Source: Candidatus Zixiibacteriota bacterium (GTDB lineage: Bacteria > Zixibacteria > MSB-5A5 > GN15 > JAAZOE01). Taken from it: a stretch of 9,552 bases of DNA. The translations under genes were made by a program, and so were the position numbers. Below, piece by piece: positions 5,564-9,552 of this stretch; the first letter of the stretch is position 1; every line of letters begins with the position of its first letter. The notes beneath the pieces are model-generated. The model made no database searches and had not been told where the DNA came from. It saw only the letters and a program-made list of their open reading frames with translations. Location: positions 1 through 9,552 of the forward strand of contig JAUUYJ010000078.1 of the NCBI GenBank assembly GCA_030588275.1, read 5' to 3'.

Positions 5564-8389
5564 ATGATGAAGAATAATTCAACAAGATTTGCGAACAGTC
5601 TTATTGGCTTGATCGGTTTGGCCTTACTGCTTTTGGCTCAAACGGCTGATGCGCAATACTACTTTGGGAAAAATAAGGTTCAGTACACCAGCTTTAAATG
5701 GCAGGTGATGCAGACCGATCATTTTAAGATTTATTTTTATTCGGAAGAGGCAGAGTTGGCTGAGATCGCCGCTCGCTCCGCCGAAGAAGCGTACAAAATT
5801 CTGTCGGCCAAATTCAATCACGAAATCTATGCTCCGATTCCGCTCATTATATATAGTCACCCCAATCATTTTGTGCAGACCAACGTAACCTGGTCGATGT
5901 TGCCTGAAAATGTTGCTGGATTTACCGAATTTATCAAGGGACGGGTGGTTATTCCGTTCAATGGTTCTTATAGTGATTTTGATAACGTTATTCAGCACGA
6001 ATTGGTCCATGTCTTTATGATCGCGAAGATCAATCGATCCGGGCGGGAACGGGGACGATTATCGACCGTTTATCCGCCACTATGGTTTACCGAAGGATTG
6101 GCGGAATGTTGGTCGCGCGAACTGGACAGCGAAACCGATCTGATTATTCGTGACATGGTGATCAATGGACGACTTCCATCAATCAAAGGTTTTTACGCTT
6201 TCTTTGGCAGTTACTATATGTACAAGCTGGGGGAGTCGGTCTGTAATTTTATCGAAGATCATTATGGAGCGGATAAGCTAACTCGGATTTTCGATAACTG
6301 GACAATCGGTCGCAATTTTAACGAAGTGGTCAGCTATACTTTGGGTGATAATCTGGAGGAGGTTTCGCAGAAGTGGAGCTATTACCTCAAGAAAAAATAT
6401 TATCCGCAGATCACTGCTCTGGATCTTCCTGATAAGGTTGCTACCCGTCTGACCAAAAAAGAATTTGCCGTCCGTCCTGTTCCGGTCATGATTGAGGATA
6501 AATACGGAGAGAAGCAACAGTGGGTAATTTATAAGGCTAACCGCTCCGGTTATTCCGCTATTTATATGAGGCCGGTTGGCGGTAACGGGAAGAAAATTGT
6601 TACTCTCCTGAAGGGGGAACGCTCGGCTAAGTTTGAATCTTTGCATCTGTTATCCAGTGGTATCGACCAATTCGATAATCGTCTTTTGGTGTTTTCCTCA
6701 AAATCCAAAGAGAAGGATGTACTCTATCTGTATAATTTGGAGAAACGGAAGATAGTAAAGCGGTATGAATTTGATGATTTGGTTGCCGTCTCATCACCTC
6801 GGTTTTCCCATGATGGGAAACGGGTTGTCTTTTCCGGGTTTCGTTTTTGCGGTTATTCCGATGTTTATATATTAGATCTTGAGAGCGGAATTGTAAGTGC
6901 TCTGACGCGCGATCTGTATCATGACACCGATCCCTGTTTTTCTACTGATGATGCGACCATAATATTTTCCTCTGATCGAGGTGGAGATGGCTATGACGGA
7001 TTTAGCTCCCTCTATCAGGTTGATCTTGGGGGAACCGGTTTAACCCGTCTGACCTTCGGTAAGTATCATGATCGGGGGCCGGATGCCTCTTCCGGAGATG
7101 GTCGGATTATTTTCACATCTGATCGCGGTCCTGAGGCGGCCACTAATATCTTTTGCCTTGATTCCGACGACCGCCTAACCCAGGTAACGAAGTATATTAC
7201 CGGTGCCTTCGATCCTCGATTTGGCGAAACGGCTGATGAAATTTATTTCCATGCTTATCAGAATCTGGGTTTCCACTTATTTAAAACCGGGCTGACCGGG
7301 CAGTCGGATGTGGTAGAAATTGTCGAGGAGCCTAAAACCGGATACGGCGCGTCCTGGGCTCCAGGGAAGATAGGGGTTTCGGCCAAAGAGACGACCATCA
7401 AATACAAAACCGATTACTCACTTGATATCGCCCAATCGACTGTTGCTTATGATGGAGTGTATGGGACCCTCGGTGGGATTCAGGCGGCGATGAGTGATGT
7501 GTTGGGTAACAATACTTTTATTCTTCTGCTGACTAACACCGCTCGGACCAAAGATGAGTTTATCTCCAGCTTTAACGGGGCGGTTACCTATCTCAGGCGA
7601 TCATCCCGCCTCAATTGGGGTATCGGTGGGTTTCATCTATACGATGAATATTATAACGATTATGATGGGTACTACTTTGAAAGGCTGATTGGCGGTGCGG
7701 TTTATACCAGTTATCCGATCTCGAAGTTCGACCGGGTTGAATCGTCGGTCTTTCTGCGTCATTCCGATAAGGTACGAACCTTTGGTAGTCGTCATCGGCG
7801 GGCTTTGATGGCGACCCATTTACTTAGCTATATTACCGACATTAGTTTGTGGGAACCGACCGGGCCGCTTGAGGGGCGACGGCTGAATCTGACGGTTGGT
7901 TATACTTATGATATCATCAGCAATCGGAATTTTAATCGTTTGGCTTCAGCCGATTTCAGGCATTATTTCAGGCTTGGTCACCTTTCAACTTTTGCCAGTC
8001 GGTTTTTTGCCTTTACCTCGACCGGGCTTGAGCCACAGAGGATATATCTTGGGGGGAGTTGGTCGTTTCGTGGGTTTGGGCGGCGTCACTTCTACAACCG
8101 AAATATCTTGTTCAATTCTATGGAGCTCCGCTTCCCACTTCTCAACGACTTGATTCTGGGGTTTCCAATTGGGAATTTCCGTTTGGGTGGATTCCGGGGA
8201 GCCTTGTTTCACGATCTGGGAACCGCCTGGGATGATCGCTGGAGAGGATGGCAGGGTTCGTTTGGAGCGTCAATTCGGATGCCATTGGGGTATCTGGTTG
8301 TGTTGCGCCTTGATTTTTCACGAACTCATGATTTCAAAACGATTTCAGGTGAGACCAGAACCGACTTTTTCTTTGGATGGAATTTTTGA
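5564..8389 (+). CDS. Secreted HExxH metallopeptidase / TolB-like beta-propeller / Omp85-like outer-membrane barrel fusion
   Basis: A 941-residue, three-module envelope protein; I know no characterised homologue. Residues 1-30 are a signal peptide (cleavage near ADA/Q). Residues about 45-290 resemble the peptidase-MA gluzincins, with HELVH at 145-149 and WFTEGLAE (174-181) supplying the probable third zinc ligand Glu177; all expected ligands are present. Residues about 315-580 hold some six PD40/WD40-type repeats, such as FSHDGKRVVFSG (414-425), IIFSSDRGG (466-474) and IIFTSDRG (515-522), fitting a TolB-like propeller. Residues about 615-941 look like an Omp85/BamA-type barrel, with YLGGSWSFRGFG (828-839), MELRFPLL (853-860) and a terminal aromatic GWNF. 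No POTRA repeats are seen, so it is unlikely to be BamA itself. Inference: a barrel-anchored peptidase or surface protein that secretes or displays its own N-terminal part. The second codon is also ATG; either could start. Its stop overlaps the next gene (TGATG). Confidence 0.88.
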   Translation: MMKNNSTRFANSLIGLIGLALLLLAQTADAQYYFGKNKVQYTSFKWQVMQTDHFKIYFYSEEAELAEIAARSAEEAYKILSAKFNHEIYAPIPLIIYSHPNHFVQTNVTWSMLPENVAGFTEFIKGRVVIPFNGSYSDFDNVIQHELVHVFMIAKINRSGRERGRLSTVYPPLWFTEGLAECWSRELDSETDLIIRDMVINGRLPSIKGFYAFFGSYYMYKLGESVCNFIEDHYGADKLTRIFDNWTIGRNFNEVVSYTLGDNLEEVSQKWSYYLKKKYYPQITALDLPDKVATRLTKKEFAVRPVPVMIEDKYGEKQQWVIYKANRSGYSAIYMRPVGGNGKKIVTLLKGERSAKFESLHLLSSGIDQFDNRLLVFSSKSKEKDVLYLYNLEKRKIVKRYEFDDLVAVSSPRFSHDGKRVVFSGFRFCGYSDVYILDLESGIVSALTRDLYHDTDPCFSTDDATIIFSSDRGGDGYDGFSSLYQVDLGGTGLTRLTFGKYHDRGPDASSGDGRIIFTSDRGPEAATNIFCLDSDDRLTQVTKYITGAFDPRFGETADEIYFHAYQNLGFHLFKTGLTGQSDVVEIVEEPKTGYGASWAPGKIGVSAKETTIKYKTDYSLDIAQSTVAYDGVYGTLGGIQAAMSDVLGNNTFILLLTNTARTKDEFISSFNGAVTYLRRSSRLNWGIGGFHLYDEYYNDYDGYYFERLIGGAVYTSYPISKFDRVESSVFLRHSDKVRTFGSRHRRALMATHLLSYITDISLWEPTGPLEGRRLNLTVGYTYDIISNRNFNRLASADFRHYFRLGHLSTFASRFFAFTSTGLEPQRIYLGGSWSFRGFGRRHFYNRNILFNSMELRFPLLNDLILGFPIGNFRLGGFRGALFHDLGTAWDDRWRGWQGSFGASIRMPLGYLVVLRLDFSRTHDFKTISGETRTDFFFGWNF

Positions 8390-9498
8390 TGCGCACTTTT
8401 TTGGGGACAATTCTGATACTTTTGGCTCTCCAGATTGGCGGCTGTGGAACGGCCAAGCGGCTTAATCGAGAGGCTGGCGGGTTCTATCCAAAGCCCAGTC
8501 AAGAGCTGTCAAGTAGTTCAAGTAAAACATACAACAATGGCCTTAAGTTGATGTATGATCGTAAAATAAAGGGAGCCGGGGATAGTCCGTTGGCGGTCGG
8601 GCCGAACTGGATCGGCCTGAAAACGACCCGTGATCGGATTCAAATATTTGACCGAGAGACCGGTAAGAAAAAGTGTCAGATTAAAAAGAAACGGGGGATA
8701 ATTGTCAATCCGGTTTTTATCGATTCGCTCCTGGTTCTGGTTCGGAAATCTCCTCTTGGGAAAGTTCAACTGATAAATTTATTTACCGGCAAGGTAATCC
8801 GGCACAAAACGATAAGAAATATTCGATCCGGACCGATAATTACTGATAAGGGTTTGATTTACGGAACCGAGACTGGATTGAGCCTGATCACGATTCCCGA
8901 ACTGACTATAAAGTGGGAATCGGAATTTAAAGGATATGTTGATAATAACTCGGTAAGTCGTAACGATACTGTCTTTTGTGTGACCGGTGATGGAAGGGTG
9001 GCCGCGTTGGAGCTGGCTTCGGGAAAAAGCTATTGGGAAGTCGATATGGAGGTTAGTTTGTCCATGCCAATCGGTTTGGGTGAATATTTGTACGTCGGTT
9101 CTCCCGATGGGAAGATGATTGCTATATCGACCGATCAGGGTGAGCCGGTGTGGGAAAATATGATCGGTTATCCGGTCAGGAGTCAACCGCATCTGAGCGA
9201 TGGAAAAATTTATTTTGGCGCAACCGACGGGAAAGTCTATTGCCTTGATGCTGGAACTGGTGAAGCTGTCTGGAGTTTTTCTGCCGAAGGGATTGTGACC
9301 GCCGCTCCGGTTGTTGTCGGAAGCTCGGTGATTGTTGGATCGCACGATCGTTATCTTTACAATCTTGATCGACTCAGCGGCCAGCTGATTGACAGGCATC
9401 GCCTTGAGGGTCCGGTAACAGTTCCGGTTACGATTGCCGATGGTCTCATTTATGTCGCCTGTCGTAAGGGTCGGCTATACTGTTTTGAGGGGAAGTAA
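8389..9498 (+). CDS. PQQ-repeat (BamB-like) beta-propeller lipoprotein
   Basis: Predicted 369-residue lipoprotein. After a hydrophobic signal comes the lipobox LQIGGC, giving lipidated Cys19; Gly at +2 would allow outer-membrane sorting by the E. coli rule. A Ser-rich linker (about 37-46) leads into repeated PQQ/WD-type blades. The clearest are DGRVAALELASGKSYW (201-216), DGKMIAISTDQGEPVW (240-255) and DGKVYCLDAGTGEAVW (280-295), with weaker copies near 83-95, 125-135 and 321-335. Its size and architecture are close to BamB, the Bam-complex scaffold that binds BamA, but that family also includes many PQQ-like propellers of other function, so I give no symbol. I chose the ATG at 8389 over 8377 because it overlaps the upstream stop as TGATG and gives a compact lipoprotein signal. 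Immediate coupling to an Omp85-type barrel suggests the two proteins act together; this is inference. Confidence 0.85.
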   Translation: MRTFLGTILILLALQIGGCGTAKRLNREAGGFYPKPSQELSSSSSKTYNNGLKLMYDRKIKGAGDSPLAVGPNWIGLKTTRDRIQIFDRETGKKKCQIKKKRGIIVNPVFIDSLLVLVRKSPLGKVQLINLFTGKVIRHKTIRNIRSGPIITDKGLIYGTETGLSLITIPELTIKWESEFKGYVDNNSVSRNDTVFCVTGDGRVAALELASGKSYWEVDMEVSLSMPIGLGEYLYVGSPDGKMIAISTDQGEPVWENMIGYPVRSQPHLSDGKIYFGATDGKVYCLDAGTGEAVWSFSAEGIVTAAPVVVGSSVIVGSHDRYLYNLDRLSGQLIDRHRLEGPVTVPVTIADGLIYVACRKGRLYCFEGK

Positions 9499-9552
9499 TG
9501 AATAAAGAGATAAATCTCAGCGAGAAGAACTTACTTCTTAATGTCCGCGATC
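9498..9552 (+). CDS. Start of a further gene in the same operon, truncated by the window edge
   Basis: An ATG at 9498 overlaps the previous TAA by one base (TAATG) and is preceded by a strong purine-rich ribosome site (GAGGGGAAG). Eighteen codons are open to the window end, reading MNKEINLSEKNLLLNVRD, a hydrophilic start without a signal peptide. Family cannot be judged from so little. It continues the overlap pattern of this operon, which is the main reason to accept it. Confidence 0.6.
   Translation, partial: MNKEINLSEKNLLLNVRD

Noticed and set aside
8377..8388. Upstream ATG adding four residues to the BamB-like lipoprotein
   Set aside because: The start at 8389 forms the TGATG overlap seen elsewhere in the window and gives a normal lipoprotein signal. 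The alternative cannot be fully excluded.
5564..8389. Interpretation as canonical BamA or as TolB
   Set aside because: No POTRA repeats precede the barrel, which excludes canonical BamA, and TolB lacks both a peptidase domain and a barrel. Only individual modules match these families.
8779..9399. Long 206-codon open frame on the minus strand
   Set aside because: It lies entirely inside the BamB-like gene on the opposite strand, has no recognisable domain, signal or ribosome site, and is explained as a shadow of the repeat-rich coding strand.
1..9552. CRISPR array, insertion sequence, tRNA or rRNA
   Set aside because: No regularly spaced direct repeats, transposase-like reading frame with terminal inverted repeats, or tRNA/rRNA-like segment was seen; the intergenic gaps are all under 250 bases.

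Overview
The window looks like chromosomal DNA from a Gram-negative (diderm) bacterium that makes heptose-containing lipopolysaccharide. The support is an ADP-heptose-type glycosyltransferase fused to a heptose-bisphosphate phosphatase, a C-terminal Omp85-like outer-membrane barrel, a lipobox protein and a small secreted beta-barrel candidate. Base composition is moderate (by eye near 45-48% GC). The mixture of a peptidase-propeller-Omp85 fusion and an AmmeMemoRadiSam gene reminds me of uncultured lineages around the FCB superphylum (for example Zixibacteria). That placement is an impression from gene content, not a demonstrated fact.

Layout: bases 1-1084 (minus strand) hold the N-terminal 361 codons of a sodium-dependent NSS/SNF-family amino-acid transporter. 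A 244-bp divergent intergenic region with an 8-bp inverted repeat separates it from a plus-strand run of genes. First is a small secreted beta-barrel-like protein (1329-1988), followed by a good stem-loop terminator. Then comes a tightly overlapped three-gene unit: uppP (undecaprenyl-diphosphatase), a GT9 heptosyltransferase-GmhB fusion, and the AmmeMemoRadiSam radical SAM enzyme. The two junctions overlap by 1 and 4 bases. After a 128-bp gap with a hairpin and a possible -10 box lies a second coupled unit: a 941-residue secreted zincin / beta-propeller / Omp85-barrel fusion, a PQQ-repeat BamB-like lipoprotein, and the first 18 codons of another gene. These two junctions overlap by one base each.

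How the genes work together: most products act at the cell envelope. UppP recycles the lipid carrier for wall and surface polysaccharide, the fusion enzyme serves LPS inner-core heptose synthesis and transfer, and the second unit pairs an outer-membrane barrel carrying a periplasmic or surface metallopeptidase with a BamB-like lipoprotein. I saw no mobile element, CRISPR array, tRNA or rRNA. The best candidates for something under-described are the three-module peptidase-propeller-barrel protein with its lipoprotein partner, and the heptosyltransferase-GmhB fusion.
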